Shown here one piece after another: positions 9,977 to 20,868 of a stretch of 64,000 nucleotides of DNA. Origin of the DNA: Streptomyces thinghirensis (lineage in GTDB: Bacteria; Actinomycetota; Actinomycetia; Streptomycetales; Streptomycetaceae); assembly GCA_021502835.1 (NCBI GenBank), contig JAKFGP010000016.1, forward strand, positions 6,434-70,433, in the 5' to 3' direction. The position numbers and the translations under genes were made by a program. Numbering within the stretch: position 1 is the first letter of the stretch; each line of letters opens with the position of its first letter. The notes under the pieces were generated by a model. The model searched no databases, had not been told where the DNA came from, and saw only the letters and a program-made list of their open reading frames with translations.

Positions 9977-11759
9977 CTACGAGGTGGGACGGGCTCGGGT
10001 CGCCGTCCTCGCCGGGCGGCGGGGACGAGCCGCCCGTGCCGCCGGTGGGCGACGGGTCGTCGGTGGGTGTCGGGTCCGGGTCGGGCGACGTGGGCGACGG
10101 GTCGTCCGTGGGTGTCGGGTCGGGAGGCGCCGAGGTCGACGGGGGACGGATCCGGGTCCGGGCCGGGGTCGGTCGGGGGCGGCGAGTCGTCGGGGGTGCT
10201 GGGGCGCGGGCCCGGGTGGGAAGGGCTGGGCGCGGTGCCGTAGCCCTCGATGGAGACGACGGCGCCGGCGGGTGAGACGGCCACCCGCGCGCTCCAGTGG
10301 CCGGACGGTTCCCGCAGGTGGTCGACGTAGACCTTGATCGTCAGCGTCTCGCCGGGGTCGAGGGTGCCCGACGACTGGCTCAGGTACAGCCAGGAGGCGC
10401 CGGTGGACGCGGACCAGCGCACCGGTGCGTCGCCGGTCGCGGTCAGGGTGACGAGCGTGGTGTCGCCGTCGTGGCCGGCGGTGACGTCCAGGTGGCCGGC
10501 GCCCTTCGCCCGCGCCGGAGACGCTGACGACTTCCACGGAGACGTCGGCCTTGCCGTTCCTGCCGAAGCGGGTGCCGGGGGTGGTGCTCGCGTTGCCCGC
10601 GTTCTCGTAGCCGTGGCCGCCGCCCGCTGACTCGCCGTCCAGGCCGTCGGCCTGCGCCTCGCTGGCGCTGGCCGAGCGGCCGTCCTCGCCCTCGACGACC
10701 GGGGTGCCGCGGTAGGCCGCCCACAGGGCGAGCACGGGGGCGGCGACGACGGTGGCCACGACGGTCGTGGTGACCGCACGCGCGCGCAGGCGGTCCCGCC
10801 GGGCCGCGCGGTCCTTGGGGTCCATCGGGAAGCCGCGCCGGTCGAAGCGGGGTGCGGCGCTCCGCGCGCGCGGGAGGTGCGCCATGGCGACGTGCAGCGC
10901 CGCGCGGGGTGCCTCCAGGACGGGCAGCTCGGCGGGCGTGACGCTGGTGCCGGGCCAGCGCCCCCGGGATCGCGCGCTCGGCGGTACGGCGGCAGCGCGG
11001 GCAGTCGTCGACGTGCCGGACCAGCTCGCGGCGCAGGGCCGCGCTCAGTACGTACTGGTTGTCGCCGGTGAGGCGGGCGACGCCCGGGCAGCTGCCGGTC
11101 TCGACGACCGCGAGCGCGGCGCGGGTGCGCTCGACCTCGCAGGCGGCGGAGGCGAGCAGTTCACGGGCGGCGGCCAGATCCATGCCGAGGACGGCGGCGA
11201 CCTCGTGGGCGGCGAGGTGGTGGCGCACGGCGAGTTCGAGGGCCTCGCGCTGCTCCGGGGTGGTGCCGGCGGCCTCCGGCCAGGCGAGGAGGGCGAGTTC
11301 GCGGCGGTGGCGCTGCTGTGCTTCGTCGTTGCCATCGCGTCCGTCGGTGCCGTCGCGTACGTCGTGCGCGGTGGGCGGCGACAGGGGCGCGGGCTGCTGC
11401 CGGACAGCGTGGGGACGGCCCGCCGCGTGGCTGCTCGGACGTTTCTGCTTGGCCTCGGCCAGCTTGCGCAGGCAGGCCCAGCGGGCCAGCGCGTACATCC
11501 ACGCCCTGCGGTCCCCCGGCGGCTCCCGGGCCGCGGTGGCCGCGGCGCTCGGCGAGCGCCAGGACGTCACCCAGGGCTTCGGTCGCGGCGTCGTGGTCGC
11601 AGAGCACGGACAGGCAGTACTGAACAGGCCGTCCAGATACGCGTCGTAGCGCGCGGGCGGCCGCTGCGCCAGCGTGCGCGCCGCGGTGCGGTCACGCGCT
11701 TCCCGGTGCGCCCGGTGTGCGCCGGTCGTGCGGGTCGTGGTCTCCGGACTGCTCCTCAT
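9977..11759 (-). CDS. Sigma-70-like / zinc-finger / transmembrane / BACON fusion protein
   Basis: One long polypeptide (about 590 aa). Residues 1-80 look like ECF sigma region 2 ([32 protein letters not shown]). The next part resembles sigma region 4 ([26 protein letters not shown]). Then comes an anti-sigma-type HxxxCxxC finger ([10 protein letters not shown]), a hydrophobic segment ([20 protein letters not shown]) and an external BACON domain ([34 protein letters not shown]), ending in a Pro/Asp/Ser repeat tail. Slips near 11610, 11400, 10960, 10510 and in the tail. Plausibly a membrane-tethered one-component regulator; whether the sigma part is active is unknown. Divergent from radA. Confidence 0.8.
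10045..10125. repeat. 45-bp-period tandem repeat in the BACON-protein tail
   Basis: Two copies of a 45-bp unit starting at 10045 and 10090 (core gtgggcgacgggtcgt) encode a Pro/Ser/Thr/Asp-rich low-complexity tail after the BACON domain. Such repeats can change copy number between strains. Confidence 0.5.
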
Positions 11760-11961
11760 CACTCGGCGACCGTAGGGGGCTATGGGTGGCGCGAACTGGC
11801 GCATTGGGCCCTTTAATCCGTACGGGTGAAACGATCCTCATAAGGGGACAGGAACCCAGGCGTTCCGTGGCCGGTTCAGGGTGCCGGGTGGTCCGTTCGG
11901 GGGTGCGGGGCGGGCCGTTCGGCCGCCAGGGTGGGTGCGCAGGTCTCGCGTCGGGGTCAGG

Positions 11962-12097
11962 TGTGGGTCGGGGCCGCGCCGAGGGGTGTCCGTCCTCGGG
12001 ACGGCGCGGAATCGGTCGGCCACAGAAGCGACGGCGCGGACGCGCCAACCGCTGCAGGCGGACACCCCCGATGCGTCCCCTTCTCGCCGTACGCGGC
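11962..12097. repeat. Dispersed palindromic element, copy A
   Basis: A 136-bp block of the 452-bp gap between the sigma/BACON gene and radA. It is a near-identical copy (roughly 85-90 percent by eye) of 45936-46072, same orientation. Its outer arms (ggggtgtccg and cggacacccc) and inner arms form a long imperfect hairpin. The flanks of the two copies are unrelated, so this is a discrete element. The radA promoter should lie downstream, between 12098 and 12211. I see nothing else certain in the gap. Confidence 0.75.
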
Positions 12098-12211
12098 CAC
12101 CGGTCCGCGCCGCCGGGGAGCCGGCCGTGGTTCCGCTCCGCCGCCCGGCTGCCGGACCGGCGCCGCTTCGTCGCGGCACGGGTTGTCAGTGGGGGCGGTT
12201 ACGGTTCGTGC

Positions 12212-13620
12212 ATGGCTGCCCGTGCGAAGTCCACCAAGGAACGGCCGTCCTACCGCTGCACCGAGTGCGGCTGGCAGACGGCCAAGTGGCTCGGCCGCTG
12301 CCCCGAATGCCAGGCCTGGGGCACGGTCGAGGAGTACGGCGCGCCCGCCGGTCCGTACGACGACGCCGGGGCGCGTCACCACCTCCGCGCTGCCCATCGG
12401 CCAGGTCGACGGCCGTCAGGCGACCGCCCGCTCGACCGGCGTGCCCGAGCTGGACCGGGTGCTCGGCGGCGGACTGGTGCCCGGCGCCGTGGTGCTCGTC
12501 GCGGGTGAGCCCGGCGTCGGCAAGTCCACCCTGCTGCTGGACGTGGCGGCCAAGTCGGCGAGCGAGCAGCACAAGACCCTCTATGTCACGGGTGAGGAGT
12601 CGGCGAGCCAGGTGCGGCTGCGCGCCGACCGCATCAAGGCGATCGACGACCATCTGTACCTCGCCGCCGAGACCGACCTCGCGGCCGTGCTGGGGCATCT
12701 GGACGCGGTCAAGCCCTCCCTGCTGATCCTGGACTCCGTGCAGACGGTCGCCTCCCCCGAGATCGACGGCGCCCCCGGCGGCATGGCACAGGTGCGGGAG
12801 GTGGCGGGCGCGCTGATCCGCGCCTCCAAGGACCGCGGCATGTCCACCCTGCTGGTGGGTCACGTCACGAAGGACGGGGCCATCGCCGGTACGCGGCTGC
12901 TGGAGCACCTCGTGGACGTCGTGCTCCATTTCGAGGGCGACCGGCACGCCCGCCTGCGGCTGGTCCGCGGCGTCAAGAACCGGTACGGCACCACCGACGA
13001 GGTCGGCTGCTTCGAGCTGCACGACGAGGGCATCACCGGCCTGACCGACCCCAGCGGACTCTTCCTCACCCGCCGCGCGGAGCCCGTGCCCGGCACCTGC
13101 CTGACCGTCACCCTGGAGGGCCGCCGCCCGCTGGTCGCCGAGGTGCAGGCGCTCACGGTCGACTCCCAGATCCCGTCCCCCGGCGCACCACCTCCGGCCT
13201 GGAGACATCCCGCGTGTCCATGATGCTGGCCGTCCTGGAGCAGCGCGGCCGCATCAGCGCCCTGGGCAAAGGGACATCTACTCCGCGACGGTCGGCGGTG
13301 TGAAGCTCTCCGAGCCGGCCGCCGACCTGGCCGTCGCGCTCGCCCTCGCCTCGGCCGCCAGCGACACCCCGCTGCCCAAGAACCTCGTCGCGATCGGCGA
13401 GGTCGGCCTCGCCGGTGAGGTGAGACGGGTCACCGGCGTGCAGCGCAGGACTCTCGAGGCGCACCGCCTGGGCTTCACGCACGCCCTGGTGCCGACCGAC
13501 CCCGGCAGGGTCCCCGACGGCATGAAGGTCCTGGAAGTCGCGGACATAGGGGACGCCCTGCGGGTGCTTCCACGCTCGCGTCGGCGAGAGGCCCCACGGG
13601 AGGACGAGGACCGCCGGTAG
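12212..13620 (+). CDS. radA: DNA repair protein RadA
   Basis: RadA is a RecA-like ATPase that processes recombination intermediates. Visible in order: C4 zinc finger ([19 protein letters not shown]), Walker [10 protein letters not shown], Walker [10 protein letters not shown], the RadA-specific KNRYG (KNRFG variant), and the Lon-like C-terminal domain ([18 protein letters not shown]). Slips near 12375, 13190 and 13270. The ATG at 12212 is followed by [16 protein letters not shown]. It sits 81 bases upstream of disA; in Bacillus RadA controls DisA, so functional linkage is plausible. Confidence 0.95.
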
Positions 13621-13701
13621 ACTTTGCCCTGGTCTCGCCCGTCCGTACGACCGAGTGTGCGACAGGGGAGCGCCTGAAGAACCTGCGACCGGAGGAGTGC
13701 A

Positions 13702-14825
13702 GTGGCAGCCAACGACCGGGCAGCAGCTCCCGGAAAGTCCGGTGGGAGTGCCGGTGCCGATGGCCTGATGCGCGCCTCGCTGAGCGCGGTGGCGCCCGGC
13801 ACGCTCCTTCGGGACGGCCTGGAACGGGTCCTTCGCGGCAATACCGGCGGCCTGATGGTGCTGGGCTCCGACAAGACCGTCGAGTCGATGTGCACCGGCG
13901 GTTTCGTACTGGACGTCGAGTTCACCGCGACCCGGCTGCGCGAGCTGTGCAAGCTCGACGGCGGCATCGTGCTGTCCTCGGACCTGTCCAAGATCCTGCG
14001 GGCCGGCGTGCAGCTCTTCCGGACCCGACCATCCCCACGGAGGAGACCGGCACCCGGCACCGTACGGCGGACCGGGTCAGCAAGCAGGTCGGCTTCCCCG
14101 TCGTCTCCGTGTCGCAGTCGATGCGGCTGATCGCGCTCTACGTCGACGGCCAGCGGCGTGTGCTGGAGGACTCCGCGGCGATCCTGTCCCGCGCCAACCA
14201 GGCCCTGGCGACCCTGGAGCGCTACAAGCTCCGCCTCGACGAGGTCGCGGGCACGCTGTCGGCGCTGGAGATCGAGGACCTGGTCACCGTCCGGGACGTC
14301 TCCGCGGTCGCCCAGCGGCTGGAGATGGTGCGCCGCATCGCGACCGAGATCGCCGAGTACGTGGTGGAGCTGGGCACGGACGGACGGCTGCTGGCGCTCC
14401 AGCTGGACGAGTTGATCGCCGGCGTGGAGCCCGAGCGCGAGCTGGTCGTGCGGGACTACGTGCCCGAACCGACCGCCAAGCGCTCCCGCACGGTCGAGGA
14501 GGCGCTCGCCGAGCTGGACAAGCTCAGCCACGCCGAGCTGCTCGAACTGTCCACGGTGGCCCGCGCATTGGGCTACACCGGCTCCCCGGAGACCCTGGAC
14601 TCGGCGGTGTCGCCGCGCGGCTTCCGGCTGCTGGCGAAGGTTCCGCGGCTGCCCGGCGCGATCATCGACCGGCTGGTGGAGCACTTCGGCGGCCTGCGGA
14701 AGCTGCTCGCCGCCAGCGTGGACGACCTCCAGACGGTGGACGGCGTCGGCGAGGCGCGGGCGCGCAGCGTGCGGGAGGGTCTGTCACGGCTGGCCGAGTC
14801 GTCGATCCTGGAGCGGTACGTCTGA
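13702..14825 (+). CDS. disA: Diadenylate cyclase DisA (c-di-AMP synthase)
   Basis: DisA scans DNA and makes cyclic di-AMP from two ATP. The DAC domain shows DGGIVLSSD (DGA-loop position) and [11 protein letters not shown] (RHR motif). A helical linker and a C-terminal HhH DNA-binding domain ([19 protein letters not shown]) follow. About 374 aa, normal. The GTG start at 13702 has GGAGGAG eight bases upstream. One slip near 14020 splits the DAC domain between AGVQLF and [12 protein letters not shown]. Likely co-transcribed with radA. Confidence 0.95.
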
Positions 14826-14858
14826 GCACTGCCGTACGAGCAGTCCCTCACGAGTCGG

Positions 14859-14874
14859 CGCGGCCGGGGCCGCG
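14859..14874. terminator. Possible bidirectional terminator between convergent genes
   Basis: A perfect 7-bp GC stem (cgcggcc/ggccgcg) with a 2-nt loop lies in the 73-bp gap between the disA stop and the stop of the convergent membrane-protein gene. There is no T-run, which is usual in Streptomyces. Confidence 0.4.
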
Positions 14875-14898
14875 TCGGCGCCGGGCCTCGTCAGGGGC

Positions 14899-15793
14899 TC
14901 AGTCGCTCTTCAGCACGAACGACGTCCGCACCTTCTCGAACCCGGCCGCCTTCGGCCTCCACCAGGTACGTCCCCGCCTTGGCCGACCCCGCCGGGGGCG
15001 TCCCGCACTCGGGGGCGCTCGGCTTGCGGTCCCACTTCACGGTGTAGAGCGATGCCGCTGCCGGCGGCCACCTGGTGCGTCAGACTCCCCGCGCCCTTGA
15101 CGCAGTCGTCGGAGGACCAGTAGGCGTCGTCGCCCTCGGCCGGCGTGATCGTCAACACCGCGTGCTTCGGGCCGAGATCGACCTTGCAGTCGCTGCCGGA
15201 GGTGTTCCGCGCGGTCAGTTCGAAGGTGGGGGGTCTGACCGGGCGTGTAGTTGTTGCGGACACTGCGCAGGCTCAACTTCACCGCGCCCGGCGTGCAGTC
15301 GGGCAGGGTGGAGCCACCCGGCAGCGCGTCACCCGCGCCGACACCGGTCGCCGCCCCGCCCGCGGAACCGCCTCCGCCGGCACTGCCCGACCCGCCGGCT
15401 CCGTCATCGCCGCCCCCCGGACTCGCCGCCGCCGGAACCGGACCCGTCACCGCCGGAGCCCGAGCCGGAACCCAAACCCGAACCGCTGGAGTCCCCGCTC
15501 CCCGACTCGTCGCGCCCACCCGGCGCCTCACTGATCGCCGGTCCGGAACCCGAGGGCCCCGGGGTGATCGAAGGCGCCGGATTCTTGCCGTCGGCGCCGT
15601 CCTCGCGGTCTTTGCCGCCGCCACCGCCGCCGGCGACCACGATCCACGTGATCAGCAGCGCCAACAGGGCGAACAGGGACAGCAGTACGGCCCTCCGTCG
15701 CCAGTAGATGGAGGAGGGAAGCGGCCCGACCGGATTGCGCAGAGATCCCGCGGCGCAAACTGTACGAGAGATCGGCGCGTTCCCTTGTCCCAC
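14899..15793 (-). CDS. Membrane-anchored protein with Gly/Ser linker and extracellular beta domain
   Basis: A single N-terminal helix (AVLLSLFALLALLITWIVVAG) is preceded by SIYWRRR, giving a cytoplasmic N-terminus. It is followed by a long Gly/Ser/Asp-rich linker and a C-terminal domain (PDCTPGAVKLSLRSVRNNYT, FELTARNTSGSDCKVDLG, YWSSDDCVKGAGSLTHQV) ending FVLKSD. The conserved Cys and Trp residues suggest an immunoglobulin-like external domain. The start is unsure: a GTG at 15793 or a CTG at 15742, just before RNPVGPLPSS. Slips near 15410, 15235, 15050 and 14955. Function unknown. Confidence 0.7.
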
Positions 15794-15919
15794 CCGCCGT
15801 TCAGGCCCGCAACTTTTACGGATCATCATTCCGGAGACCGTCCCGGACCCCTGCCGATCGTCAGGTGCCGCACATGTCGATCGCAGGGTGTGACCAAATC
15901 GCCCGGCCGCCTACCGTCC

Positions 15920-16638
15920 GTGAGCATGACCTTCGAGGACGACGAGCTGTACCGCGACATCACCGACTTCGCCCACGACACCCCGACATGGGTCCAGCAC
16001 GCGGCGGAGGTGTGGACGGAGGCGGGAATCCTGTTGTTCGGCGCGCTGTTCGTCGTCGCCTGGTGGCGGTCGCGCCGCGACAGCCCGCACGCGTTCGCGA
16101 CAGCGGTCCTGCACCCGTGGCCACGGCTGTGGCGTATGTGTGCAGTGAGGTGCTCAAGTCCGGTTTCACACAGGAGCGTCCGTGCCGGGCGGTCGCCGAG
16201 GCGGTGCCGTCCCTGGCCGCGTGCCCACCGACCGGTGACTGGTCCTTCCCGAGCAACCACGCGACGATAGCGGGCGCTTCGGCCGTCGCCCTCGCCCTGG
16301 CCCTGGTCCGGCGGGCGGTCATCTGGATCACGGCCCCGCTCGCCCTGCTGATGGCCTTCTCCCGGGTCTTCGTCGGCGTGCACTACCCGCACGACGTCGC
16401 CGCCGGGCTGCTGCTCGGCGCCGTCGTCGCTACCACGGCCGTGCTCCTGGGCAGGCGTCCGGCGACGCGGCTGGCCGAGGCGATGCGCGCGTCGTCGGCG
16501 CCCGCGGTGCGGTGGCTGACCGGGCCGGGCCAGGCCACCGCCACCGCCACTGCCACCGCCACCGGGACCGCGTACGTCACCTCGCACCGGCGGCGCTGGG
16601 GCGCTAGGCGTCAGGCGCGTAGGCGTGAGGTGACGTAG
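15920..16638 (+). CDS. PAP2-family membrane phosphatase
   Basis: Lipid phosphatase (PAP2/undecaprenyl pyrophosphatase-like). All three PAP2 motifs are visible: KSGFTQERP, FPSNHAT, and SRVFVGVHYPHD. Several hydrophobic helices surround them. The C-terminus has an Ala/Thr low-complexity run encoded by repeated gccacc. Start GTG at 15920 (or ATG 15926, MTFEDDELYRD). One slip near 16110. May recycle the C55 lipid carrier; substrate is inferred from family only. Confidence 0.88.
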
Positions 16639-16642
16639 GCGT

Positions 16643-17313
16643 TCAGGCGTCCGTCTCGACCAGTCCGCCTCGTACGCGACGATCGCGGCCTGGACCCGGT
16701 TGCGTACCTCCAGCCGGTCCAGGACCGCGCTCACGTACGCCTTCACCGTGCCCTCGACGAGGTGCAGCCGGGCGGCGATCTCCGGGTTGGACAGGCCGGC
16801 GCCGACGAGGCCGAGCACCTCGCGTTCGCAAGGGGCTGAGGCGCGCCACGCGCGCGCGGGCGTGTTCCTCGCGGGCGAGCCGGCCGCCGCCACCGCCCCT
16901 GCCGAGGTCCTCGACGACGTACCGGGCGACCTTCGGGGAAAGGAAGGCGGCGCCCTCGGCCACGGCCCGTACGCCCGCCATCAGTTCGTAGGGTCCCCGG
17001 ACTTGAGCAGGAAGCCGGTGGCGCCGCCGGCGGGGCCTGGGCCACGTAGGACTGTTCGGAGAAGGTGGTCAGCATGGCGACGGCCGTGCCGGGGACGGTC
17101 CGTACGATCTCCCGCGCGGCCGCGAGTCCGTCCAGGCGGGGCATGCGGATGTCCAGCAGGGCGACGGCGGGTCGGTGGGCACGGGCCAGTTCGACCGCCT
17201 CGCGGCCGTCCCCCGCCTCGGCGACGACCTCGCTCTCCCCCGCCGCTCGCCAGGATGGCGCGCACGCCGGCCCGCACCATCGCCTCGTCGTCGGCCAGCA
17301 GTACCCGGATCAC
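16643..17313 (-). CDS. NarL/FixJ-type response regulator
   Basis: Receiver domain starts MIRVLLADDEAMVRAGVRAIL with the phospho-acceptor Asp in LLDIRMPRLDG. The C-terminal LuxR helix-turn-helix reads REREVLGLVGAGLSNPEIAARLHLVEGTVKAYVSAVLDRL. The GTG start overlaps the upstream kinase stop by four bases, so this is its cognate partner. Slips near 17245, 17035, 16990, 16830 and 16665; with the last corrected, the protein ends YEAGLVETDA at 16643. Confidence 0.9.
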
Positions 17314-18967
17314 CGTGCGGACTCCTCGTGTCGCTCGTAGGGCTCGCGTCCCTCGCCGGACGGTCCGGCGCGGGGGATGACGTCCTTGGCAGCCAGGCGC
17401 CCCTCCTCGTCGAAGCAGAGCCGGAAGTGGTCGACGGAGACGAGGAGTTCACCGCTCGACCGGTAGTAACGGCAGTCGGCGTCCTTCGGGGGCGCGGGGG
17501 CGCGTTCGACGGGCGGGTCGTTGACCGCGCGGTCCGGCAGTACAGGGGGCGACCGCGTCGTACGGCGTGCCCGGGCGCAGTTCCGCGTACGCGGCGGGGC
17601 TGAGCACCGAGTGCGTCTCGGTGTACGCGTACCAGCCGAAGGCGGCGCCGACCAGGACGACGCCCGCACCGGCGGCGGCGCCCAGGCCGACGGCGACGCG
17701 GCGGCGGGCGCGGGTGAAGGGCGCCGAGGGGCGGGGGCCGGGGCCGGGGCGGGGGTCCGTTGGGCGGGGAGGTACGCCCAGACCCGGAAGCCGTCCCCGT
17801 GCGGGCCCGCGTCGGAAGTCGCCGCCGGCCGAGGCGACGGCCGCGCGCAGCCCGAGCAGGCCCGAACCGCCCGACGAAGGGGACGCCTCCTGGGCGGCCG
17901 GTCCGTTGGTGACGGTGACCGTAGTGCCGCGGGCCTGCCCGGTGACCGCTACGACGACGGGGGCGCCCGGCGCGTGCCGGGCCGCGTTGGTCAGGGGCCT
18001 CGCGCACCACCCGGTGCAGCAGGCGCTCCGCGATGCCGCCGGGATCCGGGGCCGGGGCGGTGGTGTCGTCCCGCGGTTCCCAGCGGACGGGGAGTCCCGA
18101 TTCGGCGGCGCGGGCGACGAGGTCCTCGACGCTCTCGCCGGCCGGGGCCAGCGGGGCGGGTTCGTCGTCGACGGACACCTCGCGCAGTACGCCGATGATG
18201 CGGTGCAGGTGGTCGGTGGCGTCGGCGGCGGCGACGCGCAGGTCGGCCGCGGCGGCACGGTGGTCGGCGGCGAGGTCCGGTGCGACCTGGAGGGCCGCGG
18301 CGCGCAGGGCGAGCAGGCTCAGTTCGTGGCCGAGGGAGTCGTGCATGTCCTGGGCGATCCGGGCCCGTTCGCGCAGTCTGGCCCGTCCTCGGCGTGCCGC
18401 TGTTCGTCCTCCAGCCGGGCGGCCCTGAGCCAGCCGGCCTCGGCGAGCGCCCGGCTCTGCCGCCAGTAGCGTCCGCCGAGCCAGGGGAAGACGCAGCCGA
18501 AGAGCAGCGTGCCGGTCGGGACCAGCCACTCGGGCGCCGGGTCGACTCCGACCAGCGCGATCCGCGCCGTGCCGACGACACCGGCACCGACGAAGCCGGC
18601 CACCGCGGGGCGCGGCCGCCGCGCGCGCAGGCCGAGCAGCAGGGCGAAGACGCCGAGGGCGGGCCCGTAGGAGACGCTGAACAGAGCCGGGGCGCGGCGA
18701 GGCTCAGGCCCGCCGCCAGCACGAAGGCGGCGAGCGGCTGCCGCCGGGAGAGCGCGACGGCCACGGCGAGCACTCCCAGGCCGGCCAGCTGCTGCCAGAG
18801 GGGCCGCGGCTCGTTCATCCCGAGCCGGTCCGCGGTGACGCGGGAAGGGCGAGGGCGGCCCACGGGAGGGTGCCGCTGCCGAGGGCGGCGAGGCGGGCGG
18901 GCCCGACGCCTTCACCGACGCGCCCATCGCCGGCCCCGGCGTCGTCGGCCGGGCGGGTTGTTTTCAC
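17310..18967 (-). CDS. Sensor histidine kinase with C-terminal membrane-anchored extension
   Basis: The N-terminal half has about five hydrophobic helices (LWQQLAGLGVLAVAVALS, GVFALLLGLRAR). It is followed by a HisKA_3 dimerisation domain with the phospho-His in RIAQDMHDSLGHELSLLALR and an HATPase (LTNAARHAPGAPVVVAV, GSGLLGLRAAV). Unusually, a further transmembrane helix (VGLGAAAGAGVVLVGAAFGW) and a domain of about 80 aa (SPAAYAELRPGTPYDAV, DADCRYYRSSGELLVSVDHF) come after the ATPase. GTG at 18967 is chosen as start. Slips near 18845, 18700, 18380, 17990, 17800 and 17540. Coupled to the downstream regulator. Confidence 0.85.
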
Positions 18968-19055
18968 GGGCCGACGCTACAAGCGGGCGGCGGGGCGGCG
19001 CCCCTGCCGATCGTCAGGGGTCGTGGCCGATACCGGGTGGCGGTGCGCCCGCGCG

Positions 19056-20080
19056 GTGGTCCTCCCGTGGCAGGATCGGAGGGTCACGACTGCGCCCACG
19101 AAGCCCTCGCACAACGGCCCCTCCGACCCCGCCGCGACCCCGGCCTCCGCCGCCGTCTCCGGTGCCCCGGCGTCCGCCGCCGTCCCGGTCGGTGAGCGGG
19201 CCGCGTCCGGTGTGCCGCTACGCCCCGTCATCGACTGGTTCGACGAGCACGCCCGCGATCTGCCGTGGCGGCGCCCGGAGGCCGGCGCGTGGGGCGTGAT
19301 GGTCAGTGAGTTCATGCTCCAGCAGACGCCGGTGAGCCGTGTCCTGCCCGTCTACGAGCAGTGGCTGGCCCGCTGGCCGCGCCCCCGCCGACCTCGCCGC
19401 GGATGCGCCCGGCGAGGCCGTCCGCGCCTGGGGCCGGCTCGGTTACCCGCGTCGCGCCCTGCGCCTGCACGGCGCCGCCCGGCCATAACGGAACGGCACG
19501 GCGGCGACGTACCGGCGGACCACGCCCAGCTGCTGGCGCTGCCCGGCATCGGCGAGTACGGCCGCCGCGGTCGCTCTCCTTCGCCTACGGCCAGCGGCAC
19601 GCCGTACTGGACACCAACGTCCGCCGGGTGTTCGCCCGGGCGGTCACCGGTGCGCAGTACCCGCCGAACGCCACCACCGCCGCCGAGCGGGAAGCTGGCG
19701 CGGGCGCTGCTGCCGGAGGACGAGGCGAGCGCCGCCCGCTGGGCCGCCGCCTCCATGGAACTGGGCGCGCTCGTCTGCACGGCGAAGAACGAGTCGTGCC
19801 ACCGCTGCCCGATCTCGGACCGGTGCGCCTGGCGGCTGGCCGGCAAGCCCGCGCACGACGGGCCGCCACGGCGCGCGGCCAGACGTACGCGGGTACCGAC
19901 CGGCAGGTGCGCGGCCGGCTGCTCGCGGTGCTGCGGGAGGCGCACGGGCCGGTGCCGCGGGCGGCCCTCGACCAGGTCTGGCACGAGCCGGTCCAGCGCG
20001 CACGGGCCCTGGACGGCCTCGTCGCCGACGGTCTGGTGGAGCCGCTGGCGGACGGGCTGTACCGGCTGCCGCTGAGCTGA
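19056..20080 (+). CDS. mutY: A/G-specific adenine DNA glycosylase MutY
   Basis: MutY removes adenine mispaired with 8-oxoguanine. Visible are SEFMLQQTPVSRVLPVYEQW, the HhH LLALPGIGEY, the catalytic-Asp region AVLDTNVRRVFA, and the 4Fe-4S cysteines CTAKNESCHRCPISDRC. It is shorter than enterobacterial MutY and lacks a NUDIX-like C-terminus, as usual in actinomycetes. Start uncertain: GTG at 19056 is in frame; TTAPTKPSHN is the more typical N-terminus. Slips near 19385, 19560, 19690 and 19875. Divergent from the histidine kinase. Confidence 0.92.
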
Positions 20081-20333
20081 CGTACAGCCGGAGCGCAGCG
20101 GTGAAGCACAGTCGTGGCGGGGACTTTTCGCGCCATGTCACATAACGGGTGAATCGGTCATTACCCACCCCAAGTGGTCTGTCGTTCCAGCCGGTTCCTC
20201 CTTCCGTTACACAACCGACGGACAGCCGAGGGCCCCCGCAGGCTGCCTCGCACAACGCCGTGACAACGCTTCCTCAACTTCGTTTCCGTGCCCCGCAGGC
20301 CACAGCAGGGCTACGGATCGGAAGGCGGTTGAC

Positions 20334-20868
20334 ATGGGCGAGGTGCTCGAGTTCGAGGGAGTACGTCCGGACCCGGCAGGACGCGCTGCTGCGCAGCGCC
20401 CGGCGCCTGGTCCCGGATCCCGTGGACGCCCAGGACCTGCTGCAGACCGCGCTGGTGCGCACGTACCGCCGCTGGGAGACCATCGAGGACAAGCGGCTGG
20501 CGGACGCCTACCTGCGCCGGGTGATGATCAACACGCGTACCGAGTGGTGGCGGGCGCGGAAGCTGGAGGAAGTGCCGACCGAGCAGCTCCGGAGTCGTGC
20601 GTGGACGACTCCACCGAGCAGCACGCGGACCGTGCCCTGCTGATGGACGTCATGAAGGTGCTCGCCCCGAAGCAGCGCAGTGTCGTGGTGCTGCGACACT
20701 GGGAGCAGATGTCCACGGAGGGAGACCGCCGCCGCCCTCGGCATGTCGGCGGGAACGGTCAAGAGCACGCTGCACCGGGCGCTCGCCCGGCTCCGTGAGG
20801 AGCTGGTCGCCCGCGATCTGGACGCACGGGCGCTGGAGCGTGAGGAGCGGGAGCGTTGCGCGGCCTGA
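20334..20868 (+). CDS. sigE: ECF RNA polymerase sigma factor SigE
   Basis: The protein is nearly identical to what I recall of S. coelicolor SigE: MGEVLEFE, YVRTRQDALLRSARRLV (region 2), and STEETAAALGMSAGTVKSTLHRA (region 4). SigE directs the cell-envelope stress response to wall antibiotics. Slips near 20360, 20595 and 20725. The 253-bp region upstream (20081-20333) must hold the promoter, which in S. coelicolor is switched on by CseB. The stop overlaps the cseA start. Confidence 0.95.

Noticed and set aside
10045..10125. CRISPR-like repeat
   Set aside because: Contiguous coding repeats without unique spacers; no cas genes in the window.
9977..10885. Separate anti-sigma/BACON gene starting at 10885
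   Set aside because: With one base corrected near 10960 the upstream frame reads straight through into it, so one fused gene fits better.
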